NCBI GenBank assembly: GCA_902632305.1
Contig: CACPCG010000002.1
Coordinates: 62,001-126,000, forward strand
DNA from: an uncultured Gammaproteobacteria bacterium
Lineage (GTDB): Bacteria > Pseudomonadota > Gammaproteobacteria > GCA-002705445 > GCA-002716945
Length of the DNA: 64,000 nt
Reading direction: 5' to 3'
The notes beneath the pieces were generated by a model. The model saw nothing but the letters and a program-made list of their open reading frames with translations. It searched no databases and was not told where the DNA came from. This document shows, piece after piece, positions 47,268 to 56,607 of the stretch (the stretch's first letter is position 1; every line of letters starts with the position of its first letter). Both the position numbers and the translations under genes were made by a program.

Positions 47268-47591
47268 ATGTCTATAACAATAACTGAAATAGCCGCAAAG
47301 CACGTTAACTCTCATTTGAAACAAAGAGGTAGCGGAGTAGGTTTGAGATTAGGTGTTAAAACGACAGGATGTTCAGGTTTAGGTTATGTCATAGAATTTG
47401 CAGACAAGATTGAAGCTGATGATAAAGTTTTTGAGGATAAAGGTATAACATTAATTGTAAGCCCAAAAAGTTACGTATATTTAAAAGGGACAGAATTAGA
47501 TTTCGGACGAGAGGGTCTTAACGAGGGTTTTAAGTTTAATAATCCTAATGTTAAAGACAAGTGCGGATGTGGTGAGAGCTTTAATGTTTAA
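47268..47591 (+). CDS. iscA: A-type Fe-S carrier IscA
   Basis: HesB/IscA family. Three ligand cysteines: [13 protein letters not shown] near residue 35 and the CGC pair in DKCGCGESF near the C-terminus. 107 residues. This is clearly IscA and not the IscU scaffold, whose Cys pattern and LPPVK chaperone motif are absent. Its stop overlaps the hscB ATG. Confidence 0.95.
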   Translation: MSITITEIAAKHVNSHLKQRGSGVGLRLGVKTTGCSGLGYVIEFADKIEADDKVFEDKGITLIVSPKSYVYLKGTELDFGREGLNEGFKFNNPNVKDKCGCGESFNV

Positions 47592-48109
47592 TGGATATAC
47601 TAAAGAAGAATTTTTTTGAGATATTTGGATTACCTGTTTCTATAAACATTGATTTAGTACGTCTTGAGAAAAGCTATACATCCCTTCAAAAAGAATTTCA
47701 TCCAGATAAATTCAGTAATTCTTCAGATTATGAAAAACGACTCGCACTGCAAATTTCCTCTTATTTAAATGATGGTTATTCGGTACTTAAAAACATAATT
47801 ACAAGGATAGAGTATATTTTGAGGATTGAAAATAAGGAAGCAGATGAAAACAAGACACTTCAAGATAGCAATTTTTTAATTGAGCAACTTGAGCTTAATG
47901 AAATGATTGAATCTCTAAAGCATGATAATAAAAATAACAGCGAAATCGACATAATAAGAAAAAACATTATAGAGAAAATGGATATCTTAATTGAATCTAT
48001 AGAGCAGGGTTATTCTAAAAGTAACTATGAAAGTGTTTGGGTAAATTTATCAAAGTATAAATTTTACAACAATCATCTTCATCAAATTGAGGGCCTACAA
48101 TCAAAATGA
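47591..48109 (+). CDS. hscB: Fe-S co-chaperone HscB
   Basis: J-domain protein that delivers IscU to HscA. FFEIFGLPVSINID at the start and the J-domain HPDKFSN motif near residue 37 are diagnostic. The C-terminal helical domain (FLIEQLELNEMIESL) is the one that binds IscU in characterised species. 172 residues. It overlaps hscA by four bases. It is retained although iscU is missing from the operon. Confidence 0.93.
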   Translation: MDILKKNFFEIFGLPVSINIDLVRLEKSYTSLQKEFHPDKFSNSSDYEKRLALQISSYLNDGYSVLKNIITRIEYILRIENKEADENKTLQDSNFLIEQLELNEMIESLKHDNKNNSEIDIIRKNIIEKMDILIESIEQGYSKSNYESVWVNLSKYKFYNNHLHQIEGLQSK

Positions 48110-49938
48110 GTCTTTTAAAAATAAATGATCCACTCGAGGAGAGCAAACACCTTAAAAGGTTCGTTGTAGGAATAGATTTCGGAACTACAAACTCTATCAT
48201 TTGTATGCACAATGATGGGAAATTTACACAATTTAGAGATAATGGCTCTGAAATTATTCCTTCCACTGTCCATTTTTTATCTAATGGTGACGTGTCTATA
48301 GGACTTGATGAGATGAATTCTGGAGAAAAATATTCTATATCCTCTATTAAAAGATTCATTGGCCTTGACGAGGCTCAATCAAAAGAATTAGCAAATAAGT
48401 ACGACCATACTATTAGTAAAAAAGATAATATGACATCTTTTAATGTTTTTGAAACTAACCATAGTGTTGTTGATATATCATCGTATTTACTCAAACATTT
48501 AAAAACAGTTGCCGAAAAAGAGGAAGGAGAAAAAATTTTTGGAGCCGTTATTACTGTACCTGCATACTTCAATGACTCGCAAAGACAGGCTATTAAAAAT
48601 GCTGCATTATTATCTGAAATAAATGTTTTAAGATTAATTAATGAGCCTACCGCAGCAGCGATTGCCTATGGCCTAGAGTCTGATTCTCAAGGGAAATATG
48701 TTGTTTATGATTTTGGTGGTGGTACTTTTGATGTATCTGTACTTTCACTAGAGAAAGGAATTTTTAAGGTTCTCTCAACAGATGGTGATACGATGCTAGG
48801 TGGAGATGATATTGACTTTGCAATAGAAAAATGGATTAAAGATAGTTATCAGAATATAACTCTAAATAGTTTAAGCGAATTTAAAAATGTGGCAAAAAAA
48901 ATTAAAGAAAGTTTTTATGACGATACAGATGTTGTGGATTATGATTTTTCAGGCACCAAGATAACACTATCAAAAGAGAAATTTCATCAGATAATATCCG
49001 ATATAATTCAAAGAACTGTTACTATCGTTCGAACAGCACTAAAAGAATCTCAGATTAGAACTGATGAAATCAAAAGTATTCTTCTTGTTGGTGGATCCAC
49101 TAGAATAAAATATATCAAAACGTTACTATCGGAGAATTTCAATTGTCCAATACTCGATGATATAGATCCAGATAAAGTCGTAGCGCAAGGTGCCGCAATT
49201 CAAGCGGAAATATTATCAGGCAATAGCAAAGAAGATATATTGTTGTTGGATGTTTTGCCACTTTCTCTTGGAATAGAAACTATGGGTAATCTATCGGAGA
49301 AGATTATACCCAGAAATACGTCTATTCCTATTAAATCTAAAAAAACGTTCACTACATTTAAAGATGGACAAACTAAACTTTTAATTCACATTGTTCAGGG
49401 TGAGAGAGAACTCGTATCAGATTGTAAGTCTTTAGGTCAAATAATTTTAGATAATATACCCCCTATGGTTGCTGGTATGCCAAGAATTGAAGTTGAGTTT
49501 CAGATAGATGCAGATGGTATGTTGTCAGTAACTGCAACTGAAATTAATTCTAATACAAAAGCAACAATAGATATAAAGCCATCCTATGGCCTTTCTGAGA
49601 CTGAAATCACTAAAATGATATCTGATGCAAATTCATTTGCGGAGAAAGATATGCTTATTAGAAGAAATAGTGAGTCTAGGGTCGAAGCTAATAGAGTTAT
49701 ATATGCTCTTTCGCAAGCTCTCGAGAATGATGGTAGTGAGCTTTTAAATGATGATGAGATAAATATTGTGAATGATGAGTTGATGAAATTAAAAAATCTG
49801 ATTGAGACTGCTGAATCAGAGAAGATAGAAGCACAAATAAAACAGCTTGAAAAAAATACAGAATTTTATGTTGAAAGAAGAATGAATAAAAGCATCCAAT
49901 CTTTAATAAGAGGAAAAGACGTCGACGAGGTCTTGTAG
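48106..49938 (+). CDS. hscA: Fe-S Hsp70 chaperone HscA
   Basis: Specialised Hsp70 releasing clusters from IscU. VGIDFGTTNSIICM, VPAYFNDSQRQAIKNAA, DFGGGTFDVSVL and the LLVGGSTRIKYIK motif form the ATPase. LPLSLGIETMGNLSEKIIPR starts the substrate domain. 610 residues. Position between hscB and fdx distinguishes it from DnaK. Confidence 0.96.
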   Translation: MSLLKINDPLEESKHLKRFVVGIDFGTTNSIICMHNDGKFTQFRDNGSEIIPSTVHFLSNGDVSIGLDEMNSGEKYSISSIKRFIGLDEAQSKELANKYDHTISKKDNMTSFNVFETNHSVVDISSYLLKHLKTVAEKEEGEKIFGAVITVPAYFNDSQRQAIKNAALLSEINVLRLINEPTAAAIAYGLESDSQGKYVVYDFGGGTFDVSVLSLEKGIFKVLSTDGDTMLGGDDIDFAIEKWIKDSYQNITLNSLSEFKNVAKKIKESFYDDTDVVDYDFSGTKITLSKEKFHQIISDIIQRTVTIVRTALKESQIRTDEIKSILLVGGSTRIKYIKTLLSENFNCPILDDIDPDKVVAQGAAIQAEILSGNSKEDILLLDVLPLSLGIETMGNLSEKIIPRNTSIPIKSKKTFTTFKDGQTKLLIHIVQGERELVSDCKSLGQIILDNIPPMVAGMPRIEVEFQIDADGMLSVTATEINSNTKATIDIKPSYGLSETEITKMISDANSFAEKDMLIRRNSESRVEANRVIYALSQALENDGSELLNDDEINIVNDELMKLKNLIETAESEKIEAQIKQLEKNTEFYVERRMNKSIQSLIRGKDVDEVL

Positions 49939-49944
49939 TAACAT

Positions 49945-50283
49945 ATGCCAAAGATAACTATTTTGCCAAATCCAGATATCTGCCCAGATGGTGCCGTATT
50001 AGAGGTAACGAAAGGGACGAGTATTTGTAAGGCGGCACTTGATAATGGAATACCTCTTGAGCATGCGTGTGAATTGTCTTGCGCTTGTACCACCTGTCAT
50101 GTCTACGTTGTTAAAGGATTAGGGTCTCTAGCAGAACCAACTGAGGATGAGGATGACTATCTTGACAAGGCGTGGGGATTGAAAGCTAATTCTCGTTTAA
50201 GCTGTCAAGCGATTGTTGATGATGAAGATATTACTATAGAAATCCCAAGATACACAATTAATCATGCATCGGAGAATAGATAA
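49945..50283 (+). CDS. fdx: [2Fe-2S] ferredoxin of the isc operon
   Basis: Adrenodoxin-type ferredoxin that donates electrons for cluster assembly. Ligands are in EHACELSCACTTCHV (C-x5-C-x2-C) and a distal cysteine in SRLSCQAI. 112 residues. The iscX ATG overlaps its stop. Confidence 0.95.
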   Translation: MPKITILPNPDICPDGAVLEVTKGTSICKAALDNGIPLEHACELSCACTTCHVYVVKGLGSLAEPTEDEDDYLDKAWGLKANSRLSCQAIVDDEDITIEIPRYTINHASENR

Positions 50284-50477
50284 TGTTAAAGTGGGTTGAT
50301 AGTCTTGATATAGCCATTGAATTAAATGAGAATTATCCTGATGTAGATCCAAAATATGTAAGGTATACTGATTTGCACACGTGGATTTGCGAATTAGATG
50401 AGTTTGGCGATGATCCAGAAAAATCTAATGAAAAGATATTAGAAGCAATACAAATGGCATGGATAGAGGAGAAGTAA
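50283..50477 (+). CDS. iscX: IscX
   Basis: 64-residue acidic protein that binds IscS and modulates cluster assembly. KWVDSLDIAIELNENYPDVDP and the RYTDLHTWICELDEF segment are typical. It closes the isc operon, as usual. Two bases separate its stop from the ndk ATG. Confidence 0.92.
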   Translation: MLKWVDSLDIAIELNENYPDVDPKYVRYTDLHTWICELDEFGDDPEKSNEKILEAIQMAWIEEK

Positions 50478-50479
50478 TT

Positions 50480-50878
50480 ATGGAAAAAACACTTGCTATT
50501 ATTAAACCAGATGCGACTGAAAGAAATTTGATAGGAGATATCATAAAGATGATTGAAATGAATAATTTTAAGCTAAAAAGAATTAATTCTGTTCACATGA
50601 CTGTTTCAATTGCTGAGGAGTTTTATGCTATGCATTCAGAAAAACCATTTTTCAAATCACTTGTTGACTATATGACCTCAGGCATGGTTGTGGTTCTAGA
50701 ATTAGAAAAAAACAATGCAATTGAGGATTTCAGAAAACTAATTGGTAAGACCAACCCTGAAGATGCAGAAGAGGGAACAATTAGAAAAAAATTTGCAATT
50801 GACAAATCACATAACTCTATACATGGATCAGATAGTTTAGAGAGCGCTAATAGGGAAATCAGTATTTTATTTGGTTGA
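50480..50878 (+). CDS. ndk: Nucleoside diphosphate kinase
   Basis: Balances NTP/dNTP pools. EKTLAIIKPDATERN start and the phosphohistidine in NSIHGSDSLESA are intact. About 132 residues from the ATG at 50480; an ATG at 50459 inside iscX would add seven non-conserved residues. Follows iscX as in Pseudomonas. Confidence 0.95.
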   Translation: MEKTLAIIKPDATERNLIGDIIKMIEMNNFKLKRINSVHMTVSIAEEFYAMHSEKPFFKSLVDYMTSGMVVVLELEKNNAIEDFRKLIGKTNPEDAEEGTIRKKFAIDKSHNSIHGSDSLESANREISILFG

Positions 50879-50883
50879 AATAT

Positions 50884-52146
50884 ATGAGTAATCAGAAGTT
50901 AAAATCCTTAAGAGGTTTTCAAGATTTTCTTCCTGATGACTTAAAATATATTACATTGATAGAAAAAATAATCAAAGATACTGTTCACCAGAATGGTCTT
51001 AGTGAAATTAGAACACCTATAGTCGAGAACGCAGAAATTTTTTTTAAAACTATTGGAGAGACAAGCGACATCATTAACAAAGAAATGTACATTTTTAATG
51101 ATAAGAATCAAGAAAGTATATGTTTAAGACCTGAGGGAACTGCGGCTATTGTAAGAAGCGTTTTGCAACATAATCTTATTTATGATCGCGGAATTAAAAA
51201 AAGAAAGTTTTGGTATTACGGTCCAATGTTTAGATATGAAAGACCGCAAAAAGGGAGATACAGACAGTTCCATCAGTTTGGCGTAGAATTTTTCGGATTT
51301 AATGATATGAGTAGTGATGTTGAATTAATCCAGATTGTGAATAGTATATTTACAAAATTACAGATAAATAACTCAGTACTTCACATAAACTCCATTGGGA
51401 ATGCATCAGACCGGATAAAATATGGCCATCTAATTAAATCTTTTCTAGAAAAATATACAAAATCTCTTGATGAGACTTCATTGCGAACCCTAGAGAGAAA
51501 CCCATTAAGATTATTGGATTCTAAGGATCTTCATGTAAAAGAATTACTCTCGAGCTTGCCTCTACTAAAAGATAATCTGTCACATGAATCCCAAAAGAAA
51601 TTTAATGATTTTCTTGAATTGTTGGATGAGTTAAAGATTTCATATTTATATGATAATACCATTGTAAGAGGATTAGATTATTATAATGATACAGTTTTTG
51701 AGTGGAAGTGTGATGAGCTTGGGTCACAAGATGCCATCTGTGCAGGTGGAAGGTATGATAACTTAATTAATTCACTGAATAAAATTGAAATGCCAGCATC
51801 CGGTATTGCCATTGGCATAGAAAGAATTTTAGAGATTATTAAAAATAAGCAAATTCAAGTAGATGTTTGGTGTTATCCAATAATTAGTGGCGCAGATACC
51901 TCTCGTAAAGAATTCATGAGTATTTCTCAAGAGATTCGAAGTAAGCATCCCTCTAAATCGTTTTTCACAACAGACTATGATGCGAGTAGCTCGTCACAAC
52001 TTAAATATGCAAAAAAGCTAAACGCAAATACCGCCATAATAATTGATAGCTCATCGCATAAAGAAAATGAAGTAATTATGAAAGACTTTGTAGATAATTC
52101 TGAAAAAATAATTAAAATAAATAATCTAGATGATTTTTTAAAGTAA
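50884..52146 (+). CDS. hisS: Histidyl-tRNA synthetase
   Basis: Class II synthetase. LRGFQDFLPDDL start, motif 2 FRYERPQKGRYRQFHQFGVE, and the histidine A/B motifs VRGLDYYNDTVFEW and AGGRYDNL are present. About 420 residues with the C-terminal anticodon domain. ATG at 50884 is preferred over TTG at 50875. It directly follows ndk; rlmN, pilF, rodZ and ispG, which often lie in between, are absent. Confidence 0.96.
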   Translation: MSNQKLKSLRGFQDFLPDDLKYITLIEKIIKDTVHQNGLSEIRTPIVENAEIFFKTIGETSDIINKEMYIFNDKNQESICLRPEGTAAIVRSVLQHNLIYDRGIKKRKFWYYGPMFRYERPQKGRYRQFHQFGVEFFGFNDMSSDVELIQIVNSIFTKLQINNSVLHINSIGNASDRIKYGHLIKSFLEKYTKSLDETSLRTLERNPLRLLDSKDLHVKELLSSLPLLKDNLSHESQKKFNDFLELLDELKISYLYDNTIVRGLDYYNDTVFEWKCDELGSQDAICAGGRYDNLINSLNKIEMPASGIAIGIERILEIIKNKQIQVDVWCYPIISGADTSRKEFMSISQEIRSKHPSKSFFTTDYDASSSSQLKYAKKLNANTAIIIDSSSHKENEVIMKDFVDNSEKIIKINNLDDFLK

Positions 52147-52152
52147 CACGAT

Positions 52153-52761
52153 ATGCAATTTTCTGATGATGAAGAAAAATTATTAAGTTGGTTAAAAGCT
52201 AATTATTTAAATCTTATATTTGGTTTAGTAATAGGAGCAAGTATAGTATTAGGCTATAATTATTTCCAATCTTCGGCCTTGGCTCAGCAACATGAAATAT
52301 CATTAATTTACCAAAAATCTATAAAAAACTATAAAAATGGTGAATTTGATATATTTATGGAAAATGTAGAAAATCTTAAAGCTAAACATCCTTCAAATGT
52401 ATATACAGCAATGATAAATCTTTATACGTCAAAGTATTATCACGACAAAGACATGCTGGATGAAGCAAAGAAATATTTGTCACATATCGTGGATAATTCA
52501 GATTCAGATCAGTTTAAATTTATAGCTAACACAAGATTAGCGAGAATAAATTTATCCCAGAAAAAATACGAAGAAGCTCTTAGAAATCTTGCAAACACGA
52601 ATACTACTAATAACCCTATTGTACTGGATATAATGGGTGATGTGATGTTAGCTACTGGTAATAAGATTGAAGCAATCAAGAATTACGAACTTGCAATAAG
52701 ATTCGAGACGATTCCTAATAAATCAAAGCTAATTGAGAGTAAGTTGAGTACAATAAGATAA
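52153..52761 (+). CDS. yfgM: YfgM-type TPR membrane protein
   Basis: 202 residues. A short cytosolic N-terminus (DDEEKLLSWLKANY), a membrane helix (LIFGLVIGASIVLGYNYF), then TPR-like helices. YfgM associates with the SecYEG-PpiD periplasmic chaperone. The hisS-yfgM-bamB-der order supports it. The stop overlaps the bamB ATG. Confidence 0.88.
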   Translation: MQFSDDEEKLLSWLKANYLNLIFGLVIGASIVLGYNYFQSSALAQQHEISLIYQKSIKNYKNGEFDIFMENVENLKAKHPSNVYTAMINLYTSKYYHDKDMLDEAKKYLSHIVDNSDSDQFKFIANTRLARINLSQKKYEEALRNLANTNTTNNPIVLDIMGDVMLATGNKIEAIKNYELAIRFETIPNKSKLIESKLSTIR

Positions 52762-54104
52762 TGATTAAGCATAGACTCATTATACTTTTTTTTACACTAT
52801 CTATATCTAGTTGTGCAACTACAAATCCAGCAGAGTATATCGCTGGCATATTTGATTCTAATTCTTCAGAGGTAAATAATGATATAGATAAAAAAGAAGA
52901 GCAAGAGAAAGAAGAAAAAATAAAAATAAATTCTAATAAGGATTCCATATTTAGTAAGCTAATTTTCTGGGATACCCAGCCAGCTAAAGATACAATAACA
53001 TCTTCATTGAATATGAATTTATTGTGGTCTGTTGATATTGGTGAAGGAAGAGATGCTTTGTCAGGAGTACTTCAGCCAGCATTTGATTCAGACGAAACTA
53101 TTTACACAATAGATACTGATGGTTTAATATCATCAGTTAATATAATAAGCGGTGACATTAATTGGAAATTTAATGTGGATTTAGATGTTACATCAGGATT
53201 GCTTTATTATAACGAAATTCTATATTTTGGAACATCAGATGGCTATCTATATGGATTTAGTATAGAAGAATTGAGTAATAACCAAAACCTTATTTCTAGA
53301 TTCGATTTTACTGGGATGTTGTCAGACTCTGAATTAAACCCAGAACTCAAAGTAGCACTCAAAAGCGAAATTGTATCTCCTGCAATTGGTCTTGATAATC
53401 TAATTTTTTTTAAACTCGCAGATGGAGATACTGTTGCTATTAATATTTTGACATCAGAGATTCAATGGATACATGATGGAAAGAATATTGCATTGAGTAT
53501 GAAAGGTAGCGCTGCAATCTCTAGCGATGCAATTAACCTTTATGTAGCAAGAGATGATGGGAATTTTATTTCTTTATCAAATGATACTGGCAAGCTTAAT
53601 TGGCTTGCTGGCATTTCTCCAAGGTCAGGAAGGAATGAGTTGGAGTCTCTGAGAGACATTGAGATGACACCTATCGTTCAAGACGGACTTGTGTATGTGG
53701 GATCATATCAAGGTAGTATAATCTCCGTTGATACTCTTAGTGGCGACATAGTATGGAGAAAACCTATCTCAGTTCACAGTAATCTCGAGATAGATGATGA
53801 CAAGATATACATCCCTGTATTAGACGGGCATATACATGCACTTGATAGATTTAGTGGTGAGAAAATTTGGTCAACGCTTATAGATAACAAATCAGTATTT
53901 ACTAAACCAACCATAATAGATAATTTTCTAGTCGGATTTAGTACAGATGGTTATATTGGGATTTTAGATGCTAGCGATGGAAAAAAAGTACATTTTAACA
54001 AGATAATTGACGAAGTAGATATGCAGTCAGATATTTTATTAATGGATAAAGTACTTTATATAGTAACAAGAAATGGTAGACTCAACGCAATTAAATTTAA
54101 TTAG
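52761..54104 (+). CDS. bamB: Outer-membrane assembly lipoprotein BamB
   Basis: Beta-propeller lipoprotein of the BAM complex. The signal peptide ends in a lipobox (SISSC, Cys18), then an acidic low-complexity linker. PQQ-like propeller blades follow, including SGDINWKFNVD, TSEIQWIHDG, TGKLNWLAGI, SGDIVWRKPI and SGEKIWSTLI. 447 residues. The Asp/Glu/Lys-rich linker (about 35-60) is longer than in E. coli. Confidence 0.93.
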   Translation: MIKHRLIILFFTLSISSCATTNPAEYIAGIFDSNSSEVNNDIDKKEEQEKEEKIKINSNKDSIFSKLIFWDTQPAKDTITSSLNMNLLWSVDIGEGRDALSGVLQPAFDSDETIYTIDTDGLISSVNIISGDINWKFNVDLDVTSGLLYYNEILYFGTSDGYLYGFSIEELSNNQNLISRFDFTGMLSDSELNPELKVALKSEIVSPAIGLDNLIFFKLADGDTVAINILTSEIQWIHDGKNIALSMKGSAAISSDAINLYVARDDGNFISLSNDTGKLNWLAGISPRSGRNELESLRDIEMTPIVQDGLVYVGSYQGSIISVDTLSGDIVWRKPISVHSNLEIDDDKIYIPVLDGHIHALDRFSGEKIWSTLIDNKSVFTKPTIIDNFLVGFSTDGYIGILDASDGKKVHFNKIIDEVDMQSDILLMDKVLYIVTRNGRLNAIKFN

Positions 54105-54112
54105 TTTCATAA

Positions 54113-55420
54113 ATGAGCAGTCAAATCGTTATTGTCGGAAGAACCAATGTCGGAAAATCACTCCTATTTAATAAGTTAGTACAACAAAAAAAATCACTTG
54201 TAGTTGATCATCATGGTGTTACAAAAGATTTTAATAGCGGATTTATAAATCTTACACCCAATAGTCGAATAAGTATTACTGACACATCTGGATTTACTGA
54301 TGGCGCAGAGAATGAAAAGATGACACACCGAAGAATTATTGATATTGTCGGTTCATCTTCTCTTATTTTATATGTGATACCTGCAGATGAGATTGATCAT
54401 CCAGATGATCATAAATATATATCTGAAATAAGAGGGTTTAACAAAGATATATTTTTGGTTGTAAACAAGGTTGATCTCCTCAAAAAAAACTTTACTCTTG
54501 CTGAGGCATATAAGTATGGGATTAAAAATACATATGAAATATCTGCTAAAAATAATACCGGATTATCTTTACTTAGAGAAAGCATTGTAAAAAATGTGAA
54601 TCACCATGATTATGACGATAATATATTTAAAAGGATCACGATTGTTGGTAAACCGAATACAGGAAAGTCGACATTAGTAAATATTCTTTTAAAAGAGGAG
54701 ATAATGCTTACATCAGATAAGCCTGGTACAACTATTGATTGTATTGATTCAATGTATTCTCATAAAGGTAAGTTATATTTGATTTATGATACTGCGGGAC
54801 TTTCTCGAAAATCTAAGAGTCGAGAAAAAATTAGTTCATACAGCATGTTAAACACAATTAAGAATATAAGTGATACTGATTTATCTTTATTCTTAATCGA
54901 TGGTACTGAAGAAGTTTCTAAACAAAATAAAACTATTTTAGATTATATAAGAAAATCAAATAAACCTTATTTAATTGTGATAAATAAAATAGATAAATTA
55001 GATAAATCTGAAATATTACAGACGCGAAAGAAAATTAATTATTTTCTTAATATTACAGACGATGCTAGATGTGTTTACATATCTGCGCTTAAAAGGAAAA
55101 ATATCGCAAATCTCAAAAAAGAAATTCATAATATGTCTATGAGATTACACAAGAGATATAAATCATCTAACTTGACTAAAATTTTAAATGAGGCGACAAC
55201 ATCTCATCCTCCTCCATTAGTAAACAATAGAAGAATCAAACTCAAATTTGCTCAGCAAACTGACAACGACAATCTTTCAATTGTTATACATGGAAATCAG
55301 ACATCAAAAATACCGAAAACCTACACAAGGTATTTAGTTAATTATTTTATAAATAAACTGAAGTTAAATGGAATACCATTGAGAATAATTTACAGTAAAC
55401 AAGAAAACCCATTCATATGA
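54113..55420 (+). CDS. der: Ribosome-assembly GTPase Der (EngA)
   Basis: Tandem-GTPase 50S assembly factor. First P-loop GRTNVGKSLLFN near residue 8, first NKVD; second P-loop GKPNTGKSTLVN near 180, DTAGLSRK, and NKID. The C-terminal KH-like domain contains TTSHPPPLVNNRRIKLKFAQQ. 435 residues. Its TGA stop lies inside the hairpin of the terminator described next. Confidence 0.96.
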   Translation: MSSQIVIVGRTNVGKSLLFNKLVQQKKSLVVDHHGVTKDFNSGFINLTPNSRISITDTSGFTDGAENEKMTHRRIIDIVGSSSLILYVIPADEIDHPDDHKYISEIRGFNKDIFLVVNKVDLLKKNFTLAEAYKYGIKNTYEISAKNNTGLSLLRESIVKNVNHHDYDDNIFKRITIVGKPNTGKSTLVNILLKEEIMLTSDKPGTTIDCIDSMYSHKGKLYLIYDTAGLSRKSKSREKISSYSMLNTIKNISDTDLSLFLIDGTEEVSKQNKTILDYIRKSNKPYLIVINKIDKLDKSEILQTRKKINYFLNITDDARCVYISALKRKNIANLKKEIHNMSMRLHKRYKSSNLTKILNEATTSHPPPLVNNRRIKLKFAQQTDNDNLSIVIHGNQTSKIPKTYTRYLVNYFINKLKLNGIPLRIIYSKQENPFI

Positions 55421-55435
55421 ATGGGTTTTTTTTGA
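55404..55435 (+). terminator. Bidirectional intrinsic terminator overlapping the der stop
   Basis: A perfect 26-base palindrome (55404-55429; arms AAAACCCATTCAT and its complement) is followed by a T-run on the plus strand. The arms encode the last Der codons and the TGA stop. Read leftward it ends in TTTTCTTGTTT, so it can also terminate the convergent DUF4242 gene. It is the only strong intrinsic terminator I found. Confidence 0.85.
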
Positions 55436-55446
55436 GTTTATAAATG

Positions 55447-55719
55447 CTAACCAGCTGTCTTAGGACTTATTACATTTTTGACTTCAGATATACTGTTCGC
55501 TGGAAAGCCTCCTGTGTCTGCGTGTTGTTTGATTAACTCTGCGTTGTCGGCATTATAAACACAATAGACCTTATCTCCAGTGACATAGCTATGAACCCAC
55601 TCTATTCCGGTACCCATATCTTTGAGAATACCGCAAGATTTTTGGGATATTCCTTGCAAATCGTCTTGTGTAAGATCCCCAGCGCCTGCTATCTCTCTCT
55701 CTATTACATATTGTGGCAT
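55447..55719 (-). CDS. DUF4242 family small protein
   Basis: 90 residues. PQYVIEREIAGAGDLTQDDL, GTGIEWVHSYVTGDKVYCVY and AELIKQHADTGGFPAN fit the DUF4242 family, small ferredoxin-like proteins of which one Streptomyces member binds nickel. Role here unknown. A strong AGGAGGG ribosome binding site lies eight bases before the ATG, suggesting high expression. Codon use looks less AT-biased than neighbours. Confidence 0.75.
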   Translation of the reverse strand: MPQYVIEREIAGAGDLTQDDLQGISQKSCGILKDMGTGIEWVHSYVTGDKVYCVYNADNAELIKQHADTGGFPANSISEVKNVISPKTAG

Positions 55720-55763
55720 GTTTTACCCTCCTATAATTTATATTACTATTCTCCTATTTATTA

Positions 55764-55781
55764 TTCACTTGTTCAAGTGAA
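55764..55781 (-). other. Small inverted repeat after M23 peptidase gene
   Basis: TTCACTTG and CAAGTGAA form an 8-base inverted repeat with a two-base centre, starting one base after the M23 stop codon on the minus strand. No T-run follows, so it may act as a transcript-end stabiliser or a weak attenuator between the M23 and DUF4242 genes rather than a terminator. Confidence 0.35.
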
Positions 55782-55782
55782 A

Positions 55783-56604
55783 CTAGTCAAATAATGAATT
55801 GTTCACAAATATCATTGGGTCAACGTAAACAGCATTGAGCGTCAAGGACCAGTGAAGATGAGGTCCCGTAGATTTTCCAGTATTTCCAACATATCCTATT
55901 AATTCACCTTTCTTTACAACATCACCTACTTTGACTGTAGTTTCATCCATGTGTATAAAGATACTTTTAGCATTCATCCCGTGATCAATATAAACAAATT
56001 TCCCGTTATAGAAAAAATCTCCTGTCATTAATACTACACCTGATGATGGAGATACAATATGAGTTCCAATATTCGCCGCGAAATCTACCCCATTGTGAAA
56101 ATTACCCTCTTTACCATTATAAAACCTCCTTGTTCCAAATTGACCAGAGATAGTTCCTATTACTGGTAAAATAAAATCCGTATCAAAATCTTTTAGCACC
56201 CATTTTTTTTTAATATTATCTAGCTCATATTTTTCTTTTAAAATTCTTTCTATATTGCTTTTTGATGGCTCAGTGTATTTTTTTGAAATACGAATATATT
56301 GCTCTCCGTATGTTCTTTTTTTCGAAACTGGATTAATTATGAAATGACCGCCATTGTATCCTAGTTTGGCCATTTCAGTGTTATCGTTATAACTGTGTGG
56401 TATTCCAAAAATCATATAGAATTTATTATTTTTTTGAACTGTAGGAACACGTTCTCCTTTATAGTCTAATCCGAGATTAAATTGACGCGAATTAATTTCT
56501 TGAATGTAAATGCCACCTGGAAAATTAAACTTATTCTCAAAATCTTTCGCATAAGATAGATTGATAGTGCTTAGAACTATAATTAAATTAAATATAAACC
56601 TCAT
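55783..56604 (-). CDS. Secreted M23 metallopeptidase (peptidoglycan endopeptidase)
   Basis: A Sec signal peptide (FIFNLIIVLSTINLSYA, cleavage near residue 20) leads a beta-rich N-domain. A C-terminal lysostaphin-type domain has the zinc ligands HNGVDFA and HLHWSL plus YIDHG. These residues are intact, so it should cut peptide cross-links in the periplasm. 273 residues. It lies just downstream of queF on the same strand; the two are separated by three bases. Confidence 0.9.
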   Translation of the reverse strand: MRFIFNLIIVLSTINLSYAKDFENKFNFPGGIYIQEINSRQFNLGLDYKGERVPTVQKNNKFYMIFGIPHSYNDNTEMAKLGYNGGHFIINPVSKKRTYGEQYIRISKKYTEPSKSNIERILKEKYELDNIKKKWVLKDFDTDFILPVIGTISGQFGTRRFYNGKEGNFHNGVDFAANIGTHIVSPSSGVVLMTGDFFYNGKFVYIDHGMNAKSIFIHMDETTVKVGDVVKKGELIGYVGNTGKSTGPHLHWSLTLNAVYVDPMIFVNNSLFD

Positions 56605-56607
56605 TTA

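Noticed and set aside
47268-47591. The gene after iscS read as iscU
   Set aside because: The Cys pattern (one Cys near 35 plus a C-terminal CGC) and the fold signature are those of IscA; no LPPVK or IscU motifs are present.
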